From assembly GCA_017536695.1 (NCBI GenBank), contig JAFXGX010000036.1:1-64000 (forward strand): DNA of 64,000 nt, in the 5' to 3' direction. Of the stretch, positions 25,741 through 36,717 are shown one piece after another (position 1 is the first letter of the stretch; each line of letters opens with the position of its first letter). The DNA is from Bacteroidaceae bacterium. Its GTDB lineage: Bacteria; Bacteroidota; Bacteroidia; Bacteroidales; Bacteroidaceae. The translations under genes and the position numbers were made by a program. The notes below the pieces were generated by a model. The model had not been told where the DNA came from. It saw nothing but the letters and a program-made list of their open reading frames with translations, and searched no databases.

Positions 25741-28700
25741 CTAAAACTTGTTTACGTTTTCATATTCAGCCCAGCTTTTGATGATGAGGTCATCAAGTGA
25801 CAATGAACAGAATGCACCGATAAACGCACTGGCAAGGCGTGCGTTGGTAAGAAGCGGAATGTTCAGGTCTACTGCCGCACGCCTTATCTGATAACCTTTG
25901 TCCAATTCACTGGCAGTCAGATTCTTAGGTATATTTACCACCAGCTCTATTTCCTTGTTGTGAAGCAAATCCAAGGCTTGTGGCTGGGATTTTTCATCAG
26001 GCCAATAGACCAATGTGTTGTCGATACCGTTCTCTGACAAATAACGCGAGGTTCCTTCTGTCGCGAAAAGCGAGTACCCTTTTTCCCGTAGCATACGTGC
26101 GGCAGAGAGCATATCTGCTTTTTGTCTGGCATCACCAGTCGATAGAAGAATGTTCTTTACCGGGATGCGATAACCCACCGCCAGCATAGCCTTCAGGATT
26201 GCGCATTGCGTATCTTCGCCAAGACAGCCGACTTCGCCCGTAGATGCCATATCAACACCCAGAACCGGGTCGGCGTTCTGTAGACGGTTGAACGAGAATT
26301 GGCTTGCCTTGATACCTACATAATCCAGGTCAAACAGGCTCTTCGATGGTTTCTCGACCTTCTTCCCAAGCATAATACGGGTTGCCATTTCAATGAAATT
26401 CAGTTTGAGTACCTTGCTTACGAAGGGGAAAGAACGCGACGCGCGCAGATTGCATTCTATGACTTTAATCTCATTATTCCGTGCAAGGTATTGAATGTTG
26501 AACGGACCCGTGATACAGAGCTCTCTGGCTATTTTGCGCGATATGTTTTTGATTCTACGTATGGTCTCTATATAGGTTTTCTGCGGCGGGAACTGAATGG
26601 TGGCATCGCCTGAATGTACACCGGCAAATTCAATATGCTCGCTGATTGCATAGGCGATAATCTCTCCATTCTGTGCCACAGCATCCATCTCAATCTCTTT
26701 GGCATGTTCGATAAAACGACTGACGACAACCGGATGCTTCTTCGAGACCTCAGTTGCCAATCTCAGGAAGCGGTTCAGCTCATCATCGTTTGAACAGACA
26801 TTCATTGCCGCACCGGACAATACATACGAAGGACGTACTAGAACCGGGAACCCTACTTTGCCGACAAATGCGGCAATCTCCTCCATTGATGTCAGAGTAC
26901 TCCATTCCGGCTGGTCAACCCCTATTCTGTCAAGCATCGCAGAAAACTTTTCTCTATCTTCAGCATTGTCTATTGATGTCGCATTTGTGCCCAGAAGGTG
27001 TATATTCTGCTCTGATAGACGCAATGCAAGATTGTTGGGAATCTGTCCTCCGGTAGATACAATCACTCCATACGGGTTTTCCACGTCCATGATATCCATG
27101 ACACGCTCGAAGGTCAGTTCATCAAAATAGAGCCTGTCACATATGTCGTAGTCGGTAGATACTGTCTCCGGGTTGTAATTTATCATGACACTGCGATAGC
27201 CCTCTTTACGGATTGTATCGAGTGCCTGGACTCCACACCAGTCGAACTCTACGGATGAACCGATACGGTAAGCACCCGAGCCTAGAACCACAACGGACCT
27301 ATGATCTTCGGGATTATCGATATCACTCTCAATGCCGTTGTATGTAAGATATAAATAATTGGTCTGTGCAGGGTATTCTGCAGCCAATGTGTCTATCTGC
27401 GAAACGACAGGAATTACTCCCAGAGTCTTGCGGTAGTCGCGTACTTTGAGCGCAGCCTTTTCGGCATCTTCATCAAAGCCGATGGCCCGTGCAATCTGAA
27501 AATCGGAAAAACCTTGTCGTTTGGCTTTCCTCAGCAGACACTCAGACAACGATTCCAGTTCAGTAATACAATGGAGCTCTCTTGAAGTATCCATTATGTT
27601 CTGTAACTTATACAGGAACCACCTGTCAATTTTTGTGAGTTTGTGAATCTGCTCGACTGTGTATCCGGCGCGCATAGCCTTGCTTATAACAAGGATGCGT
27701 TTATCAGTAGGCTCCCATAACGATTTGTCAATATCAGTAATCTTCAGCTCCTTGTTTTCCACAAAGCCGTGCATCCCTTGACCTATCATACGCAATCCCT
27801 TTTGGATTGCCTCTTCAAAAGTCCGGCCTATAGCCATCACCTCCCCGACTGATTTCATTGAAGAGCCTATCTCACGTTCCACACCGTGGAATTTACCTAA
27901 ATCCCACCTGGGAATCTTGCATACCACATAATCCATAGCAGGCTCAAAAAAAGCGAAAGTTGATTTTGTAACGGCATTTTCCAAATCAAACAGACCATAT
28001 CCTAATCCCAACTTCGCTGCAACAAAAGCCAAAGGATAGCCTGTCGCCTTTGATGCCAAGGCGGAGGAACGGCTCAGACGGGCATTTACCTCAATGACAC
28101 GGTAATCTTCCGATTCCGGGTTTAAAGCATATTGGACATTGCATTCTCCGATAATGCCAATATGACGTAATATGCGAATGGCTAAATCACGTAATTTATG
28201 ATATTCGCTATTGGATAAGGTTTGTGAGGGTGCTACTACAATTGATTCTCCGGTATGAATGCCCAAAGGATCAAAGTTCTCCATATTACAGACCGTTATA
28301 CAGTTGTCATAACAGTCACGAACCACTTCATACTCAATCTCTTTCCACCCCTTCAGACTCTTTTCTACCAGTAGTTGGGGGGAAAACGAGAATGCCTTTT
28401 CACATAATGAATCAAGTTCCATTCCATTGTTGCAGAAACCTGAGCCGAGACCACCCAGTGAGTATGCGGCGCGGACAATTACGGGATATCCCAACTCGTT
28501 GGCAGCCTCATGCGCCTGCTCTATTGACTCAACAGCATGGCTGCGTATTGTCTTGATTCCTATCTCATTAAGGCGTTGAATGAACTTTTCCCTATCCTCC
28601 GTGTCAATGATAGCCTGCACAGGTGTACCCAATACCTCAATGCCGTATCGTTCCAGAATACCGCTTCTGTATAATTCTACACCACAATTGAGTGCCGTCT

Positions 28701-28980
28701 GACCACCGAAGGATAGAAGGATACCGTCCGGTCGTTCTTTGGCAATTACGCGCTCTACAAAATAAGGTGTGACAGGCAGGAAATAGATGTTGTCAGCTAC
28801 GCCTTCGGATGTTTGCACTGTTGCTATGTTGGGGTTTACAAGCACTGTCTTGATGCCCTCCTCCTTGAGAGCCTTCAATGCCTGACTTCCTGAATAGTCG
28901 AACTCCCCGGCCTCTCCGATCTTTAGAGCGCCAGAGCCTAAAAGCAGAACTTTCTTTATTTTGCACCGTTTCATAGTCAC
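25741..28980 (-). CDS. carB: Carbamoyl-phosphate synthase large subunit
   Basis: The 1079-residue protein has the full length of the family with two tandem ATP-grasp halves: an N-terminal half beginning [23 protein letters not shown] and a second half beginning [21 protein letters not shown] near residue 570. The C-terminal allosteric MGS-like domain (about 950-1075) contains [11 protein letters not shown] and LVVNIPKN. Together with CarA it makes carbamoyl phosphate for pyrimidines and arginine. Its start codon overlaps the carA stop by 4 bp. Confidence 0.98.
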   Translation of the reverse strand: MTMKRCKIKKVLLLGSGALKIGEAGEFDYSGSQALKALKEEGIKTVLVNPNIATVQTSEGVADNIYFLPVTPYFVERVIAKERPDGILLSFGGQTALNCGVELYRSGILERYGIEVLGTPVQAIIDTEDREKFIQRLNEIGIKTIRSHAVESIEQAHEAANELGYPVIVRAAYSLGGLGSGFCNNGMELDSLCEKAFSFSPQLLVEKSLKGWKEIEYEVVRDCYDNCITVCNMENFDPLGIHTGESIVVAPSQTLSNSEYHKLRDLAIRILRHIGIIGECNVQYALNPESEDYRVIEVNARLSRSSALASKATGYPLAFVAAKLGLGYGLFDLENAVTKSTFAFFEPAMDYVVCKIPRWDLGKFHGVEREIGSSMKSVGEVMAIGRTFEEAIQKGLRMIGQGMHGFVENKELKITDIDKSLWEPTDKRILVISKAMRAGYTVEQIHKLTKIDRWFLYKLQNIMDTSRELHCITELESLSECLLRKAKRQGFSDFQIARAIGFDEDAEKAALKVRDYRKTLGVIPVVSQIDTLAAEYPAQTNYLYLTYNGIESDIDNPEDHRSVVVLGSGAYRIGSSVEFDWCGVQALDTIRKEGYRSVMINYNPETVSTDYDICDRLYFDELTFERVMDIMDVENPYGVIVSTGGQIPNNLALRLSEQNIHLLGTNATSIDNAEDREKFSAMLDRIGVDQPEWSTLTSMEEIAAFVGKVGFPVLVRPSYVLSGAAMNVCSNDDELNRFLRLATEVSKKHPVVVSRFIEHAKEIEMDAVAQNGEIIAYAISEHIEFAGVHSGDATIQFPPQKTYIETIRRIKNISRKIARELCITGPFNIQYLARNNEIKVIECNLRASRSFPFVSKVLKLNFIEMATRIMLGKKVEKPSKSLFDLDYVGIKASQFSFNRLQNADPVLGVDMASTGEVGCLGEDTQCAILKAMLAVGYRIPVKNILLSTGDARQKADMLSAARMLREKGYSLFATEGTSRYLSENGIDNTLVYWPDEKSQPQALDLLHNKEIELVVNIPKNLTASELDKGYQIRRAAVDLNIPLLTNARLASAFIGAFCSLSLDDLIIKSWAEYENVNKF

Positions 28981-30023
28981 AATAGTTTTATAAATTCATC
29001 AAAAAGGAATTCCGTGTCAGTCGGTCCTGCAGCAGCTTCAGGGTGGAACTGAACCGAGAACCAAGGCTTGCAGCGGTGGCGGATACCTTCATTTGAACCG
29101 TCGTTAATGTTCTCGAAAAAAGGTTCCCAATCTGCCCCTAAAGTCTTGCTGTCTACCGCATAGCCGTGATTCTGACTTGTTATGAAACATCTGTTTGTCC
29201 CAACCATCCTTACAGGCTGATTGTGACTCCGATGGCCATATTTGAGCTTGTATACCGAAGCTCCGCCGGCTATTGCAAGGAGCTGATGCCCCATACATAT
29301 TCCAAAAATCGGTTTGTCATTATGCATTGCATATCTTATGTTGCTTGCTGTCGCCTGGCATTTGTCAGGATTGCCGGGACCATTGGAAACAAGCAGACCG
29401 TCATATTCCAATTCTCTGAAATCATAATCCCAAGGTACTCTTATTACCTCTATGCCACGCTTTATAAGACACCTGATAATGTTTGCCTTGACTCCGCAAT
29501 CTACAAGAATGACCTTTTTGCCTTTTCCTTCATTATAGCGTATGACTTCCCGGCAACTGACTCTCTCAACATAATTCTCCGAACCGTAATCAACCACGGA
29601 CAAGGTGTTGTCAGCCCCCTCGATTTCAATCTTTCCCATCATTACACCCGACTCCCGCAGCCGCTTCGTGAGGGCACGCGTGTCTATTCCTGTAATGCCG
29701 GGAACATTCTCACGTTCAAGCCAATTTCCGAGGCTCTCTTCGGCATTCCAATGACTGAATGCCTCGCTATAATCACTTACAATCATGGCTTCAGGGTGTA
29801 TGTGCTCACTTTCCCAGAATAACTTTCCGGGAACGCCATAGTTACCTACCAATGGGTATGTCAGTACTATTATCTGGCCTGCATATGATGGGTCTGTAAG
29901 GCTTTCCGTGTAGCCGGTCATTGCGGTGTTGAAGACGACTTCTCCACTTGCCGGGTGTTCTGCACCGAACGAGCAACCGCTGAATCGGCTGCCGTCCTCA
30001 AGGATTAATGTTGCTTTCTTCAT
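28977..30023 (-). CDS. carA: Carbamoyl-phosphate synthase small subunit
   Basis: The 348-residue glutaminase subunit begins KKATLILEDGSRFSGCSFG, typical of CarA. The class I amidotransferase domain has SNGPGNP, the nucleophile elbow GICMGHQL and VQFHPEAAAGP. It supplies ammonia to CarB. It overlaps the end of purF by 26 bp and the start of carB by 4 bp, which implies one transcript and coupled translation. Confidence 0.98.
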   Translation of the reverse strand: MKKATLILEDGSRFSGCSFGAEHPASGEVVFNTAMTGYTESLTDPSYAGQIIVLTYPLVGNYGVPGKLFWESEHIHPEAMIVSDYSEAFSHWNAEESLGNWLERENVPGITGIDTRALTKRLRESGVMMGKIEIEGADNTLSVVDYGSENYVERVSCREVIRYNEGKGKKVILVDCGVKANIIRCLIKRGIEVIRVPWDYDFRELEYDGLLVSNGPGNPDKCQATASNIRYAMHNDKPIFGICMGHQLLAIAGGASVYKLKYGHRSHNQPVRMVGTNRCFITSQNHGYAVDSKTLGADWEPFFENINDGSNEGIRHRCKPWFSVQFHPEAAAGPTDTEFLFDEFIKLL

Positions 30024-31890
30024 TTTCTATATAATCAATAAATGCTTTGTTCAGAAGTTTCACTCCTCCGTGTGTAGGATATTCTCCGCTGAAGTACCAA
30101 TCGCCTGTATGCTCCGGGCAAGATTTCCTTAACCCATCAATGGTCTGATATACAATCTCGACCTTGGTCCTTATTGATGGAGGAGTAAGCAGTTCTGCAA
30201 TTTTGGCGGCAATATCTTCGTCTGTGAATGGTTCATATATGTTCTTGACATAGTTCCGCATCTTCTCTTTAGGTAAATGTTCCTGTACCTTGCAACAATT
30301 ATAAGTCGAGGTAATGATACTCTCTTTTCCTTGTTCTTTAAGGAGAGTTGTAGCAGCACGGAAAGCAATGAACTGCTCCATACTCGACATATCAATCCCA
30401 TAATAGTCGGGATAGCGGACTTGAGGAGATGAAGATACGATAACAATCTTACGTGGATGCAGTTTCTCAAGGATGGAAATTATGCTTTGGTGCAATGTCG
30501 TGCCACGGACTATACTGTCATCTATGACCACCAGATTATCCACGAATGGTTCAATACTTCCGTAGGTTATATCATAGACGTGGGCGGCAAGGTCATTACG
30601 GCTCTTGCCTTCAGCGATAAAAGTCCTTAGCTTTATATCTTTTATGGCAACTTTCTCGCATCGTATGCGCATCGAAAGGATACGTTCCAACTCTTCATTT
30701 CCGGTTTTATGGCCTGATGCCTTGATTTTTCTGGCTTTCAATTTGTTCAGATAATCATCCAATCCTTCCAGCATTCCATAGAACGCGACCTCGGCAGTGT
30801 TTGGGATAAAGGAAAAGACTGTGTGCTCGATATCATAATCGATTGTTTTCAGGATTGCCTGCGTTAGATTTCTCCCTAGAGCTTTACGCTCTTGATAGAT
30901 ATCCTTATCGCTGCCGCGGGAAAAATATATTCTTTCAAATGAGCAGGGACGTAATGTTTGCTGTCGGTTGATTTGCACGAGTCTCATATCGCCGGACTTT
31001 TTTATAATGATTGCTTCTCCTGCCTGCAATTCATTTATAGCTTCGGCCGGCACATCCAGAACTGTCTGGATAACAGGACGTTCAGAGGCAAGAACCATTA
31101 CTTCATCATCTTTGTAGTAAAATGCCGTGCGGATACCCCATGGATCCCGTACGGCAAATGAGTCACCGCTGCCTGTCATGCCGCAGATGACATAGCCTCC
31201 ATCCCACCATGGAGTTGATGTCTGTAGAACATTCTGCAAATCCAGACGTTGTTCTATCCGTGAGGTCAATTCTATACCTTGCAACCCTTCATCGCTACAC
31301 TCTCTGTAGAGTCTCTCGACCTCCCGGTCAAGTCTATGACCTACCTGTTCCAATATTATGTATGTGTCGGCATACTTTCGTGGATGTTGTCCGGCCGATG
31401 TTATTCTGGCAAAAACCTCATCGACATTAGTAAGGTTGAAATTACCGCATATCGCCAGATTCTTGGCCCGGTAGTTGTTGCGTCTCAAGAACGGATGAAT
31501 GTAATCCAGACCATTCTTGCCGGTTGTGGAATAGCGGAGATGTCCCATATACAACTCTCCTGCAAAAGGTAATCTCTTTTCTGCCGTCATTGCATCCTGC
31601 AATTGTTCTGCAGTCAGCGAATGGTAGTTTTGATGTATGGTATCAAAAATTCCGGATATCGCACTTGTACCGACTGCGCGTTCTCTGAACATATACTCTT
31701 CGCCAGGTGCCGCATTGAGTTTGACGCATGCGACTCCGGCTCCTTCCTGCCCCCTGTTATGCTGTTTTTCCATCAGCAGATAGAGCTTGTTCAGCCCCCA
31801 CATCCAAGTATCGTACTTCTCTTGGTAATATTGTAGTGGCTTTAGCAGACGGACCATTGCAACTCCGCATTCGTGCTTTAGCTTTTCCAT
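29998..31890 (-). CDS. purF: Amidophosphoribosyltransferase (first step of purine synthesis)
   Basis: The protein (630 residues from ATG 31890) makes phosphoribosylamine from PRPP and glutamine. The class II amidotransferase nucleophile is Cys8 (HECGVA), exposed after propeptide cleavage, and the phosphoribosyltransferase loop LVVIDDSIVRGTTL is near residue 455. It is about 120 residues longer than the E. coli enzyme, which I believe is usual in Bacteroidetes. ATG 31890 is preferred to ATG 31911 because the latter lies in the promoter -7 box. It is the first gene of the leftward glutamine-enzyme operon. Confidence 0.95.
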   Translation of the reverse strand: MEKLKHECGVAMVRLLKPLQYYQEKYDTWMWGLNKLYLLMEKQHNRGQEGAGVACVKLNAAPGEEYMFRERAVGTSAISGIFDTIHQNYHSLTAEQLQDAMTAEKRLPFAGELYMGHLRYSTTGKNGLDYIHPFLRRNNYRAKNLAICGNFNLTNVDEVFARITSAGQHPRKYADTYIILEQVGHRLDREVERLYRECSDEGLQGIELTSRIEQRLDLQNVLQTSTPWWDGGYVICGMTGSGDSFAVRDPWGIRTAFYYKDDEVMVLASERPVIQTVLDVPAEAINELQAGEAIIIKKSGDMRLVQINRQQTLRPCSFERIYFSRGSDKDIYQERKALGRNLTQAILKTIDYDIEHTVFSFIPNTAEVAFYGMLEGLDDYLNKLKARKIKASGHKTGNEELERILSMRIRCEKVAIKDIKLRTFIAEGKSRNDLAAHVYDITYGSIEPFVDNLVVIDDSIVRGTTLHQSIISILEKLHPRKIVIVSSSPQVRYPDYYGIDMSSMEQFIAFRAATTLLKEQGKESIITSTYNCCKVQEHLPKEKMRNYVKNIYEPFTDEDIAAKIAELLTPPSIRTKVEIVYQTIDGLRKSCPEHTGDWYFSGEYPTHGGVKLLNKAFIDYIENEESNINP

Positions 31891-31908
31891 GTCTTTTGAA
31901 TTGTGCTG

Positions 31909-31916
31909 CAAAATTA
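31909..31916 (-). promoter_or_regulatory. -7 box (TAATTTTG) of the purF-carAB-guaA-pyrG operon
   Basis: Exact TAnnTTTG match on the minus strand. It puts transcription start about 13 nt before ATG 31890. It defines one side of the 391-bp divergent intergenic region; the middle (31920-32100) is AT-rich with no clear feature beyond this and the rightward promoter. Confidence 0.55.
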
Positions 31917-32116
31917 TTTTATATGATGTGCCCGTCTTCTTCCCGATAAGGATTTTTGGAAAAGAAAAAATTCTTCCTGTTTATATTTAAAGTTAAATAG
32001 GGTATTTGGGTTGAATATTGAAGTGATTTGGCCTTTTTACTTTAATTTCCCCGGTGTCTGTAATTTTTTTGCTGGTTCAGAAGTTTTTTAGCGTTACAAC
32101 TTACTGGCAATCTCAT

Positions 32117-32124
32117 TAAATTTG
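32117..32124 (+). promoter_or_regulatory. -7 box (TAAATTTG) of the rightward glutamine operon
   Basis: Exact TAnnTTTG match. The leader to ATG 32282 would be about 150 nt and includes a GGCATG/CATGCC hairpin near 32175-32200, a possible but unproven control element. Confidence 0.5.
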
Positions 32125-32281
32125 CAGCATATTTCAGGTAAATCAAATGTGAAGGAAACAGATATCGATGAGATTGGACGGCATGGAAAGAAACACCGGA
32201 GAGCATGCCGACATTGTTATCTTGTATCTCTTTAAAGTGGTATTCCCTGATGAAAGATCATGACTTGCAAACTGATATGTT

Positions 32282-33511
32282 ATGGCACTCTTGAATGAAT
32301 ATTTTTTAGAGTTTCCGGGTGACAGCCTATTCTCGGATGTAGCGAAGAAAATCAATACATTCAAAGTAATCCGCCCCAATGCCGAACTCATTGATATGAG
32401 CATAAATGACGTCACCACTCCTTTACCTTCATCTGTTGTAGAAGCAATGCACAGAGCCGTCGATGATATGGCTGACTCTACAAGATTTCACGGATACGGT
32501 CCGGAACAAGGATATGAATTCCTAAGAGACTCAATAATTAAAAATGATTTCAATTCCCGCGGTATTCATCTGATGCCCAATGAGGTTTTCATAAATGACG
32601 GGGTAAAGAGTGAAATAGGTAATATCGGTGATCTCTTGCGCAGTGACAATACCATCGGAGTCGTTGACCCGATATACCCGGTATATATTGAGAGCAATGT
32701 CATATCAGGACGTGCAGGAATGTTCTATAAAGGTCGTTGGAGTAATGTCTGCTATCTGAGTTGTAATGAAAGCAACGGTTTTGCACCAATGCCACCCGAA
32801 TACCCGATAGATATAGTGTATTTATGCTCGCCTGACAATCCGACAGGGGCTGCTTACAGTAAAGGTCAGCTAAAGAAATGGGTGGATTATGCAATCAAGA
32901 ACAATACTTTGATACTCTTTGATGCATCCTATGAAGCATATATTCAATCGCCCGACATCCCACATTCCATCTATGAGATCCGTGGAGCCAAGAAGGTTGC
33001 CATAGAGCTAAGAAGCTTTTCCCGTACAGCCGGATTTACAGGATTAAGATGTGGATATACCATTATCCCCAAAGAACTGACAGTGCAGACATTGGATGGC
33101 AGGAGAGTACAGATGAACACATTGTGGAGCCGGCGTCAAAGTATAAGATTTAACGGGGTATCATATGTTACGCAATGTGCAGCGGCCGCAACATATACCG
33201 AGTTAGGGAAAAAACAACTTCTTCAGACAATAGAGTACTATATGGAAAATGCCCATATGATGAGGCGTATATTGTCTCCATTGAACCTAAGGATCTATGG
33301 CGGTGAGCACATCCCTTACCTCTGGATAAAAATACCGACAGAAATGTCATCGTGGGAATTCTTTGAATCAATGTTGTACGGTGCGAAGGTAATATGTACT
33401 CCGGGTGTCGTCTTCGGTCCTGGCGGTGAGGGTTTCGTGAGGTTAAGTGCATTTGCGAAAAGAGAGGCTTGTGAGAAAGCCGCTGGAAGATTAAGGGATT
33501 GGTTGGAATAA
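32282..33511 (+). CDS. DapL-like aminotransferase paralogue lacking the PLP lysine
   Basis: The 409-residue protein is co-linear and clearly homologous with the gene at 36718. It keeps many class I aminotransferase features: DNPTG near residue 200, FDASYEAYI near 220 and the C-terminal VRLSAF. However, where the fold-type I family has the Schiff-base lysine ([10 protein letters not shown]), this protein has SFSRTAGFTG; codon 248 is CGT (33023-33025), Arg. It also has SINDVT where the paralogue has GIGDVT. The frame is intact at full length, so the gene is probably maintained but not a normal transaminase. It lies 17 bp upstream of the glutamine synthetase gene and may act as a regulator or partner protein; that is inference. 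Confidence 0.85.
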   Translation: MALLNEYFLEFPGDSLFSDVAKKINTFKVIRPNAELIDMSINDVTTPLPSSVVEAMHRAVDDMADSTRFHGYGPEQGYEFLRDSIIKNDFNSRGIHLMPNEVFINDGVKSEIGNIGDLLRSDNTIGVVDPIYPVYIESNVISGRAGMFYKGRWSNVCYLSCNESNGFAPMPPEYPIDIVYLCSPDNPTGAAYSKGQLKKWVDYAIKNNTLILFDASYEAYIQSPDIPHSIYEIRGAKKVAIELRSFSRTAGFTGLRCGYTIIPKELTVQTLDGRRVQMNTLWSRRQSIRFNGVSYVTQCAAAATYTELGKKQLLQTIEYYMENAHMMRRILSPLNLRIYGGEHIPYLWIKIPTEMSSWEFFESMLYGAKVICTPGVVFGPGGEGFVRLSAFAKREACEKAAGRLRDWLE

Positions 33512-33528
33512 TATCATATTAGCCATTT

Positions 33529-35718
33529 ATGTCAGAGTTGAGATTTAATGTCGTGGAGAGTGCTTTCCGTAAGAAAGCCGCCACAGTGGAGATTCCCGAT
33601 GGTCGCCCCTGCGACTATTTCGGCAAGTATGTTTTTGGTCGTGAACAGATGTCCCGTTATTTAAGTATTGAAACGTATGCATCAATGATCGGTGTCATTG
33701 ACAACGGGGCAACTCTTGACCGCAAGGTAGCAGATGAGGTTGCCGAAGGTATACGCCGTTGGGCGGCTGAGTTAGGTGTTACCCATTATACCCACTGGTT
33801 CCAGCCTCTTACAGAAGGGACTGCTGAAAAACATGACTCGTTCTTCGACCCGGACGGCAAAGGTGGGTTGATTGAAGAATTTTCAGGCAAGATGCTCGTT
33901 CAACAGGAACCTGACGCATCCTCTTTCCCGAATGGAGGTATCCGTAATACTTTCGAGGCAAGAGGCTATTCGGCCTGGGACCCCTCATCTCCTGTTTTTA
34001 TTGTTGATGATACATTGTGCATCCCGACCATATTCATCGCATATACCGGCGAGGCCCTTGACTATAAAGCCCCATTGTTGCGTGCTTTGCGTGCCGTCAA
34101 TAGAGCCGCTACGGATGTATGCCATTTCTTCAATTCCGAAGTGAAGAAAGTGGTTGCCTATCTGGGGTGGGAACAGGAATATTTTCTGGTTGATGAAGGA
34201 TTGTACGCCGCTCGTCCCGACTTGCTGATGACCGGAAGGACATTGGTGGGACATGAGGCACCCAAGAACCAGCAGATGGAAGACCATTACTTTGGAGCGA
34301 TACCGCAAAGAGTAGCGGCATTTATGAAAGATCTGGAAATTCAGGCATTGCAGTTGGGAATTCCTGTAAAGACCCGCCATAATGAGGTGGCTCCGAATCA
34401 GTTCGAGTTGGCACCTGTCTTTGAGGAGTGTAACCTTGCCGTAGACCACAATATGCTGATTATGTCACTCATGCGCAATGTCGCCCGTAACCACGGATTC
34501 AGGGTTCTGCTGCATGAAAAGCCCTTCAAGGGTGTCAACGGCTCGGGAAAACACAATAACTGGTCATTGGGCACCGACACTGGTGCACTTCTTATGTCTC
34601 CCGGCAAAACAGCCGAGGAGAATCTCCGTTTCGTGACATTTGTCGTGAATACCTTGATGGCTGTATATCATCATAATGGTCTGATAAAAGCCTCCATTAT
34701 GAGTGCGGACAATGCCCATCGTCTTGGTGCCAACGAGGCGCCCCCCGCTATCATCTCATCATTCCTTGGCTCGCAATTGTCCGAAGTACTGAAGCATCTT
34801 GCTCAGAACGACAGTGATGATATCATTTCTTTGGGCGGTAAGTCGGGAATGAGGCTTGATATACCACAAATACCGGAGCTTATGATTGACAACACTGACC
34901 GTAACCGCACTTCTCCGTTTGCTTTTACCGGCAACCGCTTTGAATTCCGTGCTGTCGGTTCAGCTGCGAACTGCGCAAGTGCAATGATTGCCCTGAATAC
35001 AGCAGTGGCAGACCAGTTGATTACATTCAAGAAGGATGTCGATGAGCTTGTCAGGAACGGAGAACCGAAGATGAAAGCCATCGTCAAGGTAATACGTGGT
35101 TACATAAAAGAGTGCGCCCCTGTTTGCTTTGACGGCAACGGGTACTCAGATGAATGGAAAGAAGAGGCTGCCCGTCGGGGTTTGGATTGTGAAACAAGTT
35201 GTCCTCTCATTTTCGATAATTATCTGAAACCGGAAAGTGTTGCCATGTTCGAGAACACGGGAGTGATGACCCAGAAAGAGTTGAAGGCCCGTAATGAGGT
35301 GAAATGGGAAATCTATACAAAGAAAATTCAGATAGAAGCAAGGGTCCTCGGCGACTTGGCTATGAACAACATCATTCCTGTAGCAACAGAGTATCAGAGC
35401 TGGCTTATTGAAAATGTACATAAAATGATGGACATATTTACATTGGAGGCAGCCGACAGACTTTCAGTGGAGAACAAGCGTCTGATTGAGGAGATAGCAG
35501 AGCATACCATTTACATCAGCACACATGTCGATGCAATGGTCGAAGCGCGCAAAAGGGCAAACAGGATTTCCGATGAGAGAGAAAAGGCGATTGCCTATCA
35601 TGATACGATAGCTCCGATGTTGGAGCAGATACGATACCACATAGACAAGCTGGAACTCATTGTAGATAACCGGATGTGGCCATTGCCGAAATACAGAGAA
35701 TTGCTGTTTATCCGATAA
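33529..35718 (+). CDS. glnN: Glutamine synthetase type III
   Basis: The 729-residue protein has the length and landmarks of class III glutamine synthetase, the form first described from Bacteroides: HYTHWFQPLTE near residue 87, HEKPFKGVNGSGKHNNWSL near 330 and NRTSPFAFTGNRFEFRAVGS near 460. It ligates ammonium to glutamate with ATP. It follows the aminotransferase paralogue by 17 bp and precedes dapF after 138 bp. It would supply glutamine for every amidotransferase encoded on either side. Confidence 0.97.
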   Translation: MSELRFNVVESAFRKKAATVEIPDGRPCDYFGKYVFGREQMSRYLSIETYASMIGVIDNGATLDRKVADEVAEGIRRWAAELGVTHYTHWFQPLTEGTAEKHDSFFDPDGKGGLIEEFSGKMLVQQEPDASSFPNGGIRNTFEARGYSAWDPSSPVFIVDDTLCIPTIFIAYTGEALDYKAPLLRALRAVNRAATDVCHFFNSEVKKVVAYLGWEQEYFLVDEGLYAARPDLLMTGRTLVGHEAPKNQQMEDHYFGAIPQRVAAFMKDLEIQALQLGIPVKTRHNEVAPNQFELAPVFEECNLAVDHNMLIMSLMRNVARNHGFRVLLHEKPFKGVNGSGKHNNWSLGTDTGALLMSPGKTAEENLRFVTFVVNTLMAVYHHNGLIKASIMSADNAHRLGANEAPPAIISSFLGSQLSEVLKHLAQNDSDDIISLGGKSGMRLDIPQIPELMIDNTDRNRTSPFAFTGNRFEFRAVGSAANCASAMIALNTAVADQLITFKKDVDELVRNGEPKMKAIVKVIRGYIKECAPVCFDGNGYSDEWKEEAARRGLDCETSCPLIFDNYLKPESVAMFENTGVMTQKELKARNEVKWEIYTKKIQIEARVLGDLAMNNIIPVATEYQSWLIENVHKMMDIFTLEAADRLSVENKRLIEEIAEHTIYISTHVDAMVEARKRANRISDEREKAIAYHDTIAPMLEQIRYHIDKLELIVDNRMWPLPKYRELLFIR

Positions 35719-35856
35719 TTCAATAGGTCGTAGTATCAGGTAAAAGTCGGTTCGGGTGTCTGGTTGAATAGGGTGGTATACCTCTCTCGCTCCATGAAGA
35801 TGCAATGTGCATTACCAGGCCTGACATGTAAATTTTAAAAAAAAAGCATATGTAAG

Positions 35857-36705
35857 ATGTCAAGAATAGTCAGATTCACAAAAATGCATGGACTTGGCAA
35901 TGATTATATATACGTCGACACTTCTTTATATCCGATAAAAGATCCATCGGCAACTTCTATAAAATGGAGCAATCGTCATAAAGGTATCGGTGCCGATGGA
36001 TTGGTCTTGATAGGAAAGAGTCCTGTTGCCGATTTTTCCATGCATATATTCAATGCAGACGGCTCCGAAGCAATGATGTGCGGTAATGCCAGCCGTTGCA
36101 TCGGTAAATACGTATATGATAATGCACTGACAAAAAAGAATGTGATTACGCTAGAAACGTTATCTGGAATCAAACGGCTCATGTTGCATGTTTCGGGTAA
36201 CAGGGTTGAGCGTGTTACTGTAGATATGGGTATCCCGTCTTTCTGCAACTCCCGGCAAGTAGCGACAATAGATGGCTGTCTGTTGAACAAGGATTTCAAG
36301 GTCAACGGTGTAACCTATTGCGGTACATTTGTGTGTATGGGTAATCCCCATCTTGTAATATTTGTAGAAGATGTGGAATCTGTCCCTTTGGCCTACGTAG
36401 GCCCCCAGCTGGAGAATCATCCGCTTTTCCCTCAGAAGACTAATGTCGAGTTCGCCGGGATTGAACCGGACGGGAGTGTCCGCATGAGAGTGTGGGAGCG
36501 TGGTTCCGGTATTACACAGGCTTGTGGGACTGGAGCATGTGCTACCGCATTTGCTGCAATCGCTACCGGTAAAACCCCAAATAGAGTCCTCATACGCATG
36601 GATGGCGGGGATCTTGAAATATATCGGGATCATACAGACAAGCATATATATATGAGCGGGAGTGCCGAAAATGTATTTGACGGAACAATAGAACTGGATG
36701 AATAA
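35857..36705 (+). CDS. dapF: Diaminopimelate epimerase
   Basis: The 282-residue enzyme interconverts LL- and meso-diaminopimelate for lysine and peptidoglycan. It begins [15 protein letters not shown] and shows both catalytic cysteines in MCGNASRC (about residue 74) and ACGTGACA (about residue 225). The following dapL starts 12 bp downstream, forming a two-gene DAP-aminotransferase pathway unit typical of Bacteroidetes. Confidence 0.97.
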   Translation: MSRIVRFTKMHGLGNDYIYVDTSLYPIKDPSATSIKWSNRHKGIGADGLVLIGKSPVADFSMHIFNADGSEAMMCGNASRCIGKYVYDNALTKKNVITLETLSGIKRLMLHVSGNRVERVTVDMGIPSFCNSRQVATIDGCLLNKDFKVNGVTYCGTFVCMGNPHLVIFVEDVESVPLAYVGPQLENHPLFPQKTNVEFAGIEPDGSVRMRVWERGSGITQACGTGACATAFAAIATGKTPNRVLIRMDGGDLEIYRDHTDKHIYMSGSAENVFDGTIELDE

Positions 36706-36717
36706 AATATAAATATC

